Positions 25,666 to 33,835 of a stretch of DNA of 64,000 bases are shown in pieces; position 1 is the first letter of the stretch, and every line of letters starts with the position of its first letter. The translations under genes and the position numbers were made by a program. Below the pieces are notes generated by a model that did not search any database, was not told the origin of the DNA, and saw only the letters and a program-made list of their open reading frames with translations. Source of the stretch: Candidatus Methanoperedens sp. (GTDB taxonomy: Archaea > Halobacteriota > Methanosarcinia > Methanosarcinales > Methanoperedenaceae); contig VEPM01000012.1 of assembly GCA_012026795.1 (NCBI GenBank), positions 1 to 64,000 of the forward strand. Direction: 5' to 3'.

Positions 25666-27486
25666 ATGCCCATAAATGAAAAAATAAATCTGGAATACAT
25701 AATTAAGAATGAATCCTTTTTAACTGATCCTTTTCTTTCAACAGATAGATTCATTTCATATTGCAATGATTGCGGCATTGTAACATCAAAAGAACAATTA
25801 GAGCAATTTGAAAAGTTGGGAATTTTTTATCCTATTGCGCGTGTTCAGAATCCGAAAATAAAAATTAAAGTCGAATATATTAACGAAGGCAGTGCATATC
25901 GAGATTTAGGGCCATTGAAAGAAGGTGAAGATTGGTCAGGAGACACTAAAGAAAATTATGTTTATTTTTCATTTGGAGAAGATCCGAGTAACTGGTTAAA
26001 AGAAGGATTCTTATGGGAGCCGTCATCCAGACCTTTCCAAAAATGGAAGACATTTTTTGATGAAAATAGAAAAATGGAAAATTTCTATTCAATTTTTCAA
26101 TGTTATAGCCTTTACAATCTAATCCAATCAACTGAATGTTGTCATATAGGGTTTGAATGGTGGGTCGATTATGATATTGAAACAATTAATAAATTGATAG
26201 AAAACATTTCAAGCTGGTCAAAATTAACTATTGACAGTTTAAAGAAAAATGGGATTAGAGGAGAAAAAGCTGTAATAATTTGTCAAATAATTTCAAATAG
26301 ATATTTCCCCTTAACACAATCAGATAAGCGGACAATCCAAGTACCTGGATACGATAAATTTTATCATTATAAGAATTGGCATGAATATTGCCGTAACTGG
26401 GATGCTAAAAAAGTACTTTTAGATATCGGAATTGGCATTGATGAACTGAAACATTTACAAGAACTGACGGCTACATATGCTAATGATATTGATCCTTTGG
26501 AAATATGGTATGATCTTATCAATTTTGTTTCTATAGAAAAGAAGAAAAAATTGAAAGGTAAAGCCTTGTTTGCTCAAACTCTTCATTCGATGGAAAAAAT
26601 GTTGCGATTTTTCTATGAAGACTTAACGGGCATAAAATTACCCTCTCCAGATGAATTGTATAATAATTGGAAAGAACGAAGATATGGAAAAGAGGTTACG
26701 AATGACGAATTGCAATATTTAGAATTTCTTGCCAATGAATACCATCTCAACCCAAGGCCTAAGTTAATTCTTGTAGTTGAGGGTAATGGGGAAGAAGAAC
26801 AATTCCCTCGGCTTGCCAAAGAACTCTTTGGGATTTCTTTTTCAACATTAGGTATCGAAGTTATAAATATACATGGCATAGGGGGATTTGAAGGTGAAAA
26901 AAGTACGGAAAAATCTGGTGCTTTAGAGAAATTCATTGATGATTATCATTTTAGACAAACCATTGTTTTTGTAGTTTTAGATAATGAAGGACGCGTATTT
27001 AAAATTAAACACAAACTTATTGGTTTAACATCCAAACGCTATCCAAAAAGAAAAGTTACGAAAGAAGAATATATCCAATTATGGAATAAGAATATAGAAT
27101 TCGACAATTTTAACCATGAAGAAATTGCTAAGGCTATGTCAGAATTTTGTGACAGAAGATATACATTTATGATTTATGAAATCCAAGAATGCGAAAAACT
27201 CTACTCCAAAGAAAGGAATCCCCTGGGGAAACTTTTCAAAGAAAAACTCAATTATGATCTGGATAAACCTAAACTTTTGAATATATTGTTTGGATATATT
27301 ATATTAAATTCGAGTAATGAATTTGACTCCAATGGAAATGCAAAAAGACCTGTAGTTAAAATAATGCAGAGAATAATTAAACTTGCTAAGGATAACTCCT
27401 ATTGTCAACCACATTCACGAGATACGTGGGAATGGAATCAAGAATCAGGGAATTTTGGCGATTCCACCATGGCAGGATGTAAATGA
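25666..27486 (+). CDS. large TOPRIM-domain protein, unknown function
   Basis: A 606-aa, visibly AT-rich gene compared with its neighbours. A TOPRIM fold is clear at about 365-460: LILVVEGNGEEEQFPRLAKE supplies the conserved Glu, and IVFVVLDNEG the acidic strand-end motif. The roughly 360-residue N-terminal part (Trp/Tyr-rich, FLTDPFLSTDRFISYCNDCG) and the C-terminal 130 residues match nothing I recognise. There is no Walker ATPase as in OLD nucleases, and no primase zinc finger. The accessory setting (TA modules, truncated genes) suggests a defence or mobile-element nuclease. Function not assigned. Confidence 0.65.
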   Translation: MPINEKINLEYIIKNESFLTDPFLSTDRFISYCNDCGIVTSKEQLEQFEKLGIFYPIARVQNPKIKIKVEYINEGSAYRDLGPLKEGEDWSGDTKENYVYFSFGEDPSNWLKEGFLWEPSSRPFQKWKTFFDENRKMENFYSIFQCYSLYNLIQSTECCHIGFEWWVDYDIETINKLIENISSWSKLTIDSLKKNGIRGEKAVIICQIISNRYFPLTQSDKRTIQVPGYDKFYHYKNWHEYCRNWDAKKVLLDIGIGIDELKHLQELTATYANDIDPLEIWYDLINFVSIEKKKKLKGKALFAQTLHSMEKMLRFFYEDLTGIKLPSPDELYNNWKERRYGKEVTNDELQYLEFLANEYHLNPRPKLILVVEGNGEEEQFPRLAKELFGISFSTLGIEVINIHGIGGFEGEKSTEKSGALEKFIDDYHFRQTIVFVVLDNEGRVFKIKHKLIGLTSKRYPKRKVTKEEYIQLWNKNIEFDNFNHEEIAKAMSEFCDRRYTFMIYEIQECEKLYSKERNPLGKLFKEKLNYDLDKPKLLNILFGYIILNSSNEFDSNGNAKRPVVKIMQRIIKLAKDNSYCQPHSRDTWEWNQESGNFGDSTMAGCK

Positions 27487-27508
27487 TGGTTTTCAAACCG
27501 AATGTGTA

Positions 27509-27649
27509 ATGATTGATTCATTGATTCAAAGATGGACAAAAGAGCAGGCAGAAGAAATCTAAGATCAAATCCATGGATTAAAACGGGAAGAAACCGCCAG
27601 AATTCTTGGCGTAAGTCAGCCAGCTTCTTGTCAGTTCAGTTATTTTTAG
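27509..27649 (+). pseudogene. HTH remnant (SatD-like C-terminal region)
   Basis: The frame from ATG 27509 reads MIDSLIQRWTKEQAEEI, hits TAA at 27560-27562, then continues DQIHGLKREETARILGVSQPAS to a TAG at 27647. The second part is a plain helix-turn-helix of the kind found at the end of SatD-like and sigma-like proteins ('TQEEIAEKLGISQSAVSQ'). The interior stop and missing N-terminal domain mark it as a remnant. Confidence 0.55.
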
Positions 27650-27781
27650 AGGGTTTTAAAACTATTATACGATATAAGGTTGTAGAATAATATCTAAGAA
27701 AAATAATGTCAAGGACTTATAATAATTACATCTCGTGTGAGATAAATAGGAAATACGTTTATACATTACTGCACTTTTAGC

Positions 27782-28660
27782 ATGCGAATGAAAGCTAACT
27801 GGCACGCTGAAAAAGCAGGAAAATGGACAAGTTACTGGAAGGATGAGGCGCATGATCCTTCTGCCCCATATATTTTGACAAAGTGTATGGAAATTTCCGG
27901 ATCAGATAGAAAAGAACTCGAGCTGGATGTTGTGGAAGAAGAAAGCATAAAGATCATGCTGAACGGGCGCCACCTCGTTACCCTTCTTGCCCTTCCGGGA
28001 AAACTTCGTGAACTTGCTGCCGGGTTTCTTGTATGTGAGGGTGTGCTTAAGGGAATCGGGGATATACGTTCAATAAATGTACAGGAAAATACCGTTTTTT
28101 GCGAAAGCACAATTGATGCCGGTGAGCTTGAACTATGGAAGGAAGTCAGAAGCTCAGGCTGCATAGGCATCAAGTCTTCATGGGAAGGGATTGAATCCAT
28201 ATCATCAAGCGTCCGGATGAAAAAAGAAGTGCTGCTGAATGCTATCGAGCAAATAAAAGAGCAGGGGAAAATATGGAGACGGACTGGCGGCACGCATTCC
28301 TCGCTTATTTGCACTGAAGGAGGCGATATCGTATCGTTTTCTGAGGATGTCAGCAGGGCGTGTTCCGTTGACAAAGCTGCCGGAGCAGCGCTACTTTCAG
28401 GTAGAGACCTTTCGAATTGCGCCCTTGTAACCACCGGAAGGCTTTCAGGCGGGATGGTGGCAAAGGCGGCGCGTGCCGGGATTCCTATCGTTGTGAGCAA
28501 GGCTGCGCCTTTAAGTACCGGAGTTCGGCTTTCAAAAATGGTCGGGATGACTCTCGTGGCATTTGTAAGGAAACCTGACCTGTATATATATTCAGGCGAA
28601 GAAAGGATATCGTGGAAAAAATCATACACTGCAAAGCTCGCGAAGAGCGCAAAGATGTGA
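27782..28660 (+). CDS. fdhD: formate dehydrogenase accessory sulfurtransferase FdhD
   Basis: A 292-aa FdhD-family protein. LPGKLRELAAGFLVCEGVL, RRTGGTHSSLICTEGGD, FSEDVSRACSVDKAAGAALL and LVTTGRLSGGMVAKAARAGIPIVVSKAAPLSTGV are the conserved blocks. A Cys in the flexible SSGCIGIKSSW loop is the likely persulfide carrier. FdhD sulfurates the Mo/W-bis-pyranopterin of formate dehydrogenases. No canonical formate dehydrogenase is in the window, but the homologous FwdB is 4 kb upstream, so it may serve that enzyme (inference). TATA-like TTTATACAT lies about 25 bp upstream of the start. Confidence 0.88.
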   Translation: MRMKANWHAEKAGKWTSYWKDEAHDPSAPYILTKCMEISGSDRKELELDVVEEESIKIMLNGRHLVTLLALPGKLRELAAGFLVCEGVLKGIGDIRSINVQENTVFCESTIDAGELELWKEVRSSGCIGIKSSWEGIESISSSVRMKKEVLLNAIEQIKEQGKIWRRTGGTHSSLICTEGGDIVSFSEDVSRACSVDKAAGAALLSGRDLSNCALVTTGRLSGGMVAKAARAGIPIVVSKAAPLSTGVRLSKMVGMTLVAFVRKPDLYIYSGEERISWKKSYTAKLAKSAKM

Positions 28661-28706
28661 ATATTAATACTGGAACTGGAAAAAAGAGGAGATTTTTGAG
28701 ATGGAC

Positions 28707-28853
28707 TTATATAGCCCCTAAGCCACTGCACATTTCACAACGCTTCTTAGCTGGTGAACCCAGCCATTTAACAAGCTGGGCATAAGCAGGTTTGTATCTC
28801 CACCCCTTGCCATCGCAACTCGAGCACTTTCTAAATCTATGTGTGTTAAACAT
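28707..28853 (-). CDS. 48-aa double CxxCxGxG zinc-finger protein
   Basis: A small minus-strand frame from ATG 28853 to TAA 28707. It has FRKCSSCDGKGWRY near the N-terminus and KKRCEMCSGLGAI at the C-terminus, two DnaJ-type half zinc fingers (CxxCxGxG). The spacing of about 24 residues would let them form one zinc site. It fills the gap between fdhD and the FtsZ-like gene and is convergent with fdhD. No function can be assigned; intact paired motifs argue that it is a real gene. Confidence 0.6.
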   Translation of the reverse strand: MFNTHRFRKCSSCDGKGWRYKPAYAQLVKWLGSPAKKRCEMCSGLGAI

Positions 28854-28999
28854 TATTTCTAACCTCCAATCTATTGATTGTACTGCTTATTATATAAATT
28901 TTTTCTGAAGCATATCCATTGGTTAACTATATATCTTAATACAGAGATAAAAAGGTTAATAATTAAGGTACAAAGATAACATTTCCGGAGGAGATTTTC

Positions 29000-29977
29000 A
29001 TGACACTTGATTCAAGAATATCAGAGCTGGCAAAAGCAGCAAAACCCACAGTAGCGATCATTGGTCTTGGTGGAGCGGGCTGTAACATAGTCTCATGGAT
29101 AGCCCAAAAAGAGATAGCAGGAATCAAAATTATCTCAGCGGATACTGATGCTCCTCATTTATTAGAAGTGAAAGCCGATGTAAAGATCATAATGGGAGAA
29201 GAGGCTTATGGGGGAAAAGGGTGCGGCGGTTATGCAGAAAGAGGTACAGAAGCGGCAAGAAAAAGCATAAAGGAAATAAAAAAGGAACTTGCTGGTTCAA
29301 CACTGATATTCATTATAGCGGGAATGGGTGGAGGTACAGGCACAGGCGCTGCGCATATAGTTGCTGAGGCAACACAGGAAGCAGGGATATTGACCATAGG
29401 ATGCGTCATGATGCCATTCAGTTATGAACTTTCACGGAGAAAGAAAGCTATCAGCGGAATTAAATCCCTTGCCAATAATTGCGATTCCCTGGTCGTGATA
29501 GATAATTCAAGGTTGAGGGATATTGCCGGATCTTTGCCTTTACGAGAAGGTTTTGCCGTAGCGAATGAGTTTGTGGGTGCGTTCATAAAGAATATCTCTG
29601 AAACAATTACAAATGCAAGTCTTGTGAACCTTGATTATTCAGACCTTCGAAGCATAGTTGAGCGCGGAGGAATATCAGCTGTCGGGATAGGGCAGGCGCA
29701 AGGGGAGAAACGCATACAGAAAGCAGTTGAACTGGCTCTTGCATCGCCGCTTCTTGATGTATCTGATATTTCAGGGACATATGGTGTACTTATTCATATT
29801 ACAGGCGGCGAAGACATGACACTGGGTGAAGTAACGCAAGCAGGTGAGATCATTCTCCAGAAGGCGCCAAATACAGGACGAATCGTGTGGGGCGCAAAAA
29901 TTGATGAATCCCTCGAAGGAACCGTTAAGGTTACAGCAGTGCTGACAGGAGTTCTTGACCCTAAGAAACTTGTATGA
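29000..29977 (+). CDS. divergent FtsZ-family GTPase
   Basis: A 325-aa tubulin/FtsZ-fold protein. It has the tubulin signature GMGGGTGTGAAH, N-terminal IGLGGAGCNIVSWI, and T7-loop catalytic residues in NLDYSDLRSIVERGG, so GTP binding and hydrolysis at an interface look possible. The FtsZ 'GLGAGGNPEIG' segment is altered to GKGCGGYAERG. There is no C-terminal tail for membrane-anchor binding, so it is probably a paralogue rather than the main division FtsZ. A strong Shine-Dalgarno (CCGGAGGAGAT) precedes the ATG. The GXGXG gene follows 47 bp downstream. Confidence 0.8.
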   Translation: MTLDSRISELAKAAKPTVAIIGLGGAGCNIVSWIAQKEIAGIKIISADTDAPHLLEVKADVKIIMGEEAYGGKGCGGYAERGTEAARKSIKEIKKELAGSTLIFIIAGMGGGTGTGAAHIVAEATQEAGILTIGCVMMPFSYELSRRKKAISGIKSLANNCDSLVVIDNSRLRDIAGSLPLREGFAVANEFVGAFIKNISETITNASLVNLDYSDLRSIVERGGISAVGIGQAQGEKRIQKAVELALASPLLDVSDISGTYGVLIHITGGEDMTLGEVTQAGEIILQKAPNTGRIVWGAKIDESLEGTVKVTAVLTGVLDPKKLV

Positions 29978-30023
29978 TCTGCAATACAAAGTATTTTTAA
30001 GATAGGTCAACAGTTCGAATCCT

Positions 30024-30989
30024 ATGTTCCTGGCTTTAAAAGACCGCATCGATAACCTGTGCGATTACACATACAATTTCACATGGCAGAATAATAAAAT
30101 CCGTCCGGGGACAATCATCCCTTCCCAGGCTGGTACGAGTTACACTTATTTTGACCTTGTAAATGAGTTGAGGAAAGGGAAGGAGGTGCATATTTCAGGT
30201 AATGCAGGCAAAGGTCTGGGTTACAGCATGGGAGTGAACCTCAGGCATTTCGGAGGGACGGGAGCTATTGAAAGTGCAGGAAAACTCTATATCGATGGGG
30301 ATGTCTCATCAGAAATGGGGATGGGCATGGTTTCAGGAACCATATATATTAAAGGAAATGTGGAGCAGCCCACTGGAAATGTAATAGAGGCGGTATCGGA
30401 TGAACCAGGTTACAGGAAGTTTCGGTCTATTACGGATATCCTGTGCAATGGAACAGGGAAGGATGTGCTTATCAAGAACAAATATGATTTGCGAAAAAAA
30501 CATCTGCTACTCGATGATGGAATCATGCGAGGAACAATAGCTGCAAGATGCAACTGCGAAGCTGCAATCACAGTTGAGGGTGAGGCATATAATGGAACAG
30601 GGCTTTTGATGCAAAAAGGCAAGATCCATATCACAGGAGATGCAGGCATGAATACTGGCGCGCATCTTGATGGCGGTCTTATAATTATTGAAGGAGCAGC
30701 AGGTGAATTTGCCGGGGCGTATATGAAGAAGGGCATACTTATTTTAAATGATGCAAAGGGATACGCAGGGGCCAGTATGAAGGATGGGGCGATCTTATCA
30801 AAGAAAAAAGTCAATGTTTCGCCTCCGGTAGAAGAACTTGACATAGCGCAGGAAGATGCTAAACTGATTATGAAAAATCTGGGCATTGGTCATGTCGAAG
30901 CTATGAGCTATCATAAATACGGGATAGTTAAGGAGAGACTTGTCAGGATGAAGGATGGGTCGGTAGTTGTGAGAAAAGTCGGGGAGTGA
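30024..30989 (+). CDS. GXGXG-domain protein related to FwdC/GltB C-terminal domain
   Basis: A 321-aa protein with beta-helix repeats: GNAGKGLGYSMG, GDVSSEMGMGMVSG, GEAYNGTGLLMQKG, GDAGMNTGAHLDGG, GAAGEFAGAYMKKG, DAKGYAGASMKDG. It belongs to the GXGXG superfamily shared by FwdC and glutamate synthase. A central insertion contains Cys residues (DILCNGTG, ARCNCEAAITVEG). No glutaminase or FMN domains are present, and no glutamate synthase genes are close. Pairing with the FtsZ-like gene is suggestive only. Role unknown. Confidence 0.7.
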   Translation: MFLALKDRIDNLCDYTYNFTWQNNKIRPGTIIPSQAGTSYTYFDLVNELRKGKEVHISGNAGKGLGYSMGVNLRHFGGTGAIESAGKLYIDGDVSSEMGMGMVSGTIYIKGNVEQPTGNVIEAVSDEPGYRKFRSITDILCNGTGKDVLIKNKYDLRKKHLLLDDGIMRGTIAARCNCEAAITVEGEAYNGTGLLMQKGKIHITGDAGMNTGAHLDGGLIIIEGAAGEFAGAYMKKGILILNDAKGYAGASMKDGAILSKKKVNVSPPVEELDIAQEDAKLIMKNLGIGHVEAMSYHKYGIVKERLVRMKDGSVVVRKVGE

Positions 30990-31055
30990 TCCGTGGAACT
31001 GTAAGCTTTATGTGAGGAGAACTTGAAAGAAGTGAGATCTATCGACTATTTTTGA

Positions 31056-31064
31056 TTTATATAA
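31056..31064 (+). promoter_or_regulatory. TATA box, probable leaderless promoter
   Basis: TTTATATAA lies 20-29 bp before the clustered ATG codons at 31076, 31082 and 31085. An archaeal transcript start about 24-26 bp from the box would fall on these codons, so the mRNA of the next gene is likely leaderless and its true start may be 31082 or 31085. Confidence 0.5.
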
Positions 31065-31075
31065 GTTAATATTCT

Positions 31076-31705
31076 ATGATAATGATGTTTGACACCCAAA
31101 CGTATATCAGGTTTGTTACCAAATCTAATTTGTTCATGTCAGAATATTACAATATCCTTACAAAAGTGATGGCAAATAAGCAGATGTCAATCAGCAGCAT
31201 AGCAAGGGAATTGAAAAAGAACGGATACGACCAGCACAGGCTGATACTTACAGGATATCTTCGGGCTTTGCATGAAATCGGTTACGTGGAAGAGCTCGAC
31301 ATACCGCCATCAAAAGTATATATTTTAAAACCCGGTATGAAACGTGATGTTTATAGTATTGTGAAAGAGCATTTGAAAGATATTGATATTTCAAAAAGGT
31401 TAGAAATTGCAGTATTTATTCTTTCTTCACTTTTCCACCGCCCGTCTTTCAAATATGAGCTTGAATTGCTGGGTATCGAAGCGCGAAAGACCGACACAGT
31501 AAAGGAGTCAAAGGATGCCCTCCTCAATGAACACCGCACGGCCGTAACACGCATAAAAATTCCAGTAGATGATCCGGCTTTTGAGATGAACGGGGACATA
31601 AGTGAGATACAACTTCTTGGGAACAAAGTCCTTATAGATATTATTAAAGACCTGATCGACCTTGACGGATTAAAGGCAAAGTCGCAGCAGACAAAACTTG
31701 CCTGA
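31076..31705 (+). CDS. winged-helix protein of unknown function
   Basis: A 209-aa protein. A winged-helix-like region (residues about 22-85: YYNILTKVMANKQMSISSIARELKKNG, LTGYLRALHEIGYVEEL) resembles archaeal transcription regulators. The rest is helical with no recognised domain. The transcript is probably leaderless, so initiation at ATG 31082 or 31085 is as likely as 31076. No partner gene adjoins closely; it may regulate the following membrane-protein operon, but nothing in the sequence shows this. Confidence 0.55.
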   Translation: MIMMFDTQTYIRFVTKSNLFMSEYYNILTKVMANKQMSISSIARELKKNGYDQHRLILTGYLRALHEIGYVEELDIPPSKVYILKPGMKRDVYSIVKEHLKDIDISKRLEIAVFILSSLFHRPSFKYELELLGIEARKTDTVKESKDALLNEHRTAVTRIKIPVDDPAFEMNGDISEIQLLGNKVLIDIIKDLIDLDGLKAKSQQTKLA

Positions 31706-31833
31706 CATGAACTACTTTATCTCCTTTTCTCACACAGGAACAAAAAGGGATGATCGGATCGACAATAGAAAGCTTTAAGTAAATGTTATAAATATATAAC
31801 ATTAAGTTAGAACTACGCAACAAAGATGATATT

Positions 31834-32217
31834 ATGAAAAAAGAAAATAAAATAAGCATTGCAGTTGCTGTGGGCTTTCTTGCGCTTGGAATGATATTGA
31901 GCAATTATCCGGGCAGCGTAAGTTCCGGCATACTGTCAGGCATATTCGCGGTTGGGTTATCGATGCTATTCACAAGCCTGTACAGGCATTTCAAGTATGG
32001 CGAGGGAGTAGAGCAGGATGAAAGAACAAGAAAAGTAATGTATCGCGCGCTTGCAGGCTCCTGGTTTGCCACGTTAGTTCTGACAACGGTATTGATGTTT
32101 GCGGATAAGGTTAACGTAAACCTGGATATTCGGGGTGCTTTAAGCATTGTCTTTTTCTTCATGGTGTTCACATTCAGCGCATTCAATTGGTATTTTGAGA
32201 AAAAAGAGGATATGTAA
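31834..32217 (+). CDS. DUF2178-like membrane protein
   Basis: A 127-aa protein with four predicted membrane segments (ISIAVAVGFLALGMIL, ILSGIFAVGLSMLFTSLY, SWFATLVLTTVLMFA, ALSIVFFFMVFTFSAF) and the motif EQDERTRKVMYRALAGSW after the second, as in archaeal DUF2178 proteins. These proteins usually sit beside a short Cro/C1-type regulator, as here at 32550. It overlaps the next small gene by one base. TATA-like TATAAATATA lies upstream at about 31790. Function unknown. Confidence 0.7.
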   Translation: MKKENKISIAVAVGFLALGMILSNYPGSVSSGILSGIFAVGLSMLFTSLYRHFKYGEGVEQDERTRKVMYRALAGSWFATLVLTTVLMFADKVNVNLDIRGALSIVFFFMVFTFSAFNWYFEKKEDM

Positions 32218-32321
32218 TGAAACTTCTTTCGATAATTGGCGCGGCAGTGCTTGCCATCCCGTTTGTGCTTATTCAATATTTTGAAAGAAAGGGGATGCGC
32301 AGTGAAATTCAGAACCGATAA
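32217..32321 (+). CDS. 34-aa membrane peptide
   Basis: ATG 32217 overlaps the previous stop (TAATG). It encodes one hydrophobic helix (LLSIIGAAVLAIPFVLIQYF) followed by a basic tail ([12 protein letters not shown]). The following gene's GTG lies inside it, so the genes overlap in a chain. It is probably a small membrane protein of the operon, though a remnant of a longer protein is possible. Confidence 0.45.
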   Translation: MKLLSIIGAAVLAIPFVLIQYFERKGMRSEIQNR

Positions 32322-32553
32322 AGATATTTTGTTTGAAGCGGGTTTTTTTATTTTTTTGGTGTTAATTTTTTTTGCGCGTTGGCTTCAAAATACATCAAAT
32401 CAGCATCTGTCACTCTTTATTGCTATTTGGGCCACTATGCTGGTAAGAACGATATATCAATCAACAAAATCAAAACCAACAGTTATTCTTGTCGATGAAC
32501 GAGGACAATATGCGTTATTTGCATTTTATTTCCACAAAAAAGGCGATATATGA
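32302..32553 (+). CDS. 83-aa two-helix membrane protein
   Basis: Starting at GTG 32302 ([16 protein letters not shown]), it has hydrophobic segments [16 protein letters not shown] and [17 protein letters not shown], followed by [17 protein letters not shown]. The 'DER' motif after two membrane helices recalls a shortened DUF2178-like protein. It overlaps the HTH gene by 4 bp. The longer frame from 32236 would run through the 34-aa gene and is less likely. Confidence 0.5.
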   Translation: MKFRTDKDILFEAGFFIFLVLIFFARWLQNTSNQHLSLFIAIWATMLVRTIYQSTKSKPTVILVDERGQYALFAFYFHKKGDI

Positions 32554-32750
32554 TGAAAACCCGCATCAAGGAATTCCGCGCAAAATATGACCTGACTCAG
32601 GAAAAGCTTGCACAACAAGTCGGGGTCAGGCGTGAGACCATTGTTTTTCTTGAGCAGGGAAAGTACAATCCGTCGCTGAAGTTAGCGCATGATGTTGCAA
32701 AGGCGCTGAAATCGAAAATTGAGGAGTTATTTATTTTTGAAGATGATTAA
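32550..32750 (+). CDS. short Cro/C1-type HTH regulator
   Basis: A 66-aa single-domain regulator: [52 protein letters not shown] is a complete HTH_XRE of the YozG/immR-like archaeal type. It is preceded by small membrane proteins in an overlapping operon and followed at once by corA. It likely represses its own operon and responds through the membrane partners (inference from common gene order). Confidence 0.8.
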   Translation: MMKTRIKEFRAKYDLTQEKLAQQVGVRRETIVFLEQGKYNPSLKLAHDVAKALKSKIEELFIFEDD

Positions 32751-32752
32751 AA

Positions 32753-33811
32753 ATGCCTAAGAAAAAAAGGTCGGTCAAAACAGGTCTTCCGCCAGGGTCA
32801 TTGATCCATATCGGGGAGAAAAAATCTGAACATGTAAGGATCAGGATACTTGATTATGATGAAAATCAATTTGAGGAAAAAGAGGCCAGGACAATTGAGG
32901 AGTGTTTTCCCTTCAAAGACAAGCCAACGACCACATGGATAAATATTGATGGCCTTCACCAGGTTGATATAATTGAAAAGATAGGAAACAAATTTGGCTT
33001 CCATCCCCTTCTGCTTGAAGACATCCTGAATACAGAGCAGCGCCCCAAGATAGAGGATTTTGAGACACATATCTATATTGTCTTAAAGATGCTCTATTAT
33101 AATGAAAAAACACACAATATAGACATAGAACAGATCAGTATAATTTTTGGGCATAATTTTGTAATTTCGTTCCAGGAAAAAGAAGGTAATATTTTCGATC
33201 CTATAAGAGAAAGAATCCGGACTGGTAAAGGCCGTACCAGGAAGATGGGAGCAGATTATCTTTCATATAGCCTGGTGGATTTCATAGTTGACAGTTATTT
33301 TTCAATTCTTGAAAAATTGGGTGAGAATATCGAAGATGTTGAAGAAACAATGATTACCAATCCAAAACCTGCAACATTACATGGAATTCATTGTTTAAAA
33401 AGAAAGATGATCTCCCTGCGTAAGTCGGTGTGGCCTTTAAGAGATGTTCTCAGTGCCCTTGAAAGATCCGATTCTGCTTTAATCCAGGAACAGACGCGCA
33501 TATATCTTAAAGATGTTTATGATCACACAATCCAGGTGATTGATACAATAGAGACCTACAGGGATGTGCTATCGGGTATGCTTGATGTTTATCTTTCAAG
33601 TATCAGCAATAAAATGAACGAGATAATGAAGGTTTTAACGATAATTGCAACAATATTTATTCCCCTGACTTTTATAGCCGGTGTTTATGGGATGAATTTT
33701 GAATTTATGCCTGAACTCAGGTGGCGCTGGGGTTATCCTGCTGTCTGGATCGTAATGACCTGTGTAGGGATTTCAATGCTGGTTTATTTCAGGAAAAAGA
33801 AATGGATATAA
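32753..33811 (+). CDS. corA: CorA-family magnesium/cobalt transporter
   Basis: A 352-aa protein with a large soluble N-terminal domain, a long helix, then two C-terminal membrane segments (VLTIIATIFIPLTFIAGVY and YPAVWIVMTCVGISMLVYF). The diagnostic YGMNFEFMPEL loop lies between them. It should form a pentameric divalent-cation channel. Start is 2 bp after the HTH stop, so the genes are co-transcribed. Confidence 0.92.
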   Translation: MPKKKRSVKTGLPPGSLIHIGEKKSEHVRIRILDYDENQFEEKEARTIEECFPFKDKPTTTWINIDGLHQVDIIEKIGNKFGFHPLLLEDILNTEQRPKIEDFETHIYIVLKMLYYNEKTHNIDIEQISIIFGHNFVISFQEKEGNIFDPIRERIRTGKGRTRKMGADYLSYSLVDFIVDSYFSILEKLGENIEDVEETMITNPKPATLHGIHCLKRKMISLRKSVWPLRDVLSALERSDSALIQEQTRIYLKDVYDHTIQVIDTIETYRDVLSGMLDVYLSSISNKMNEIMKVLTIIATIFIPLTFIAGVYGMNFEFMPELRWRWGYPAVWIVMTCVGISMLVYFRKKKWI

Positions 33812-33835
33812 ATGTTGAGATAATAGAGGTGCTTG

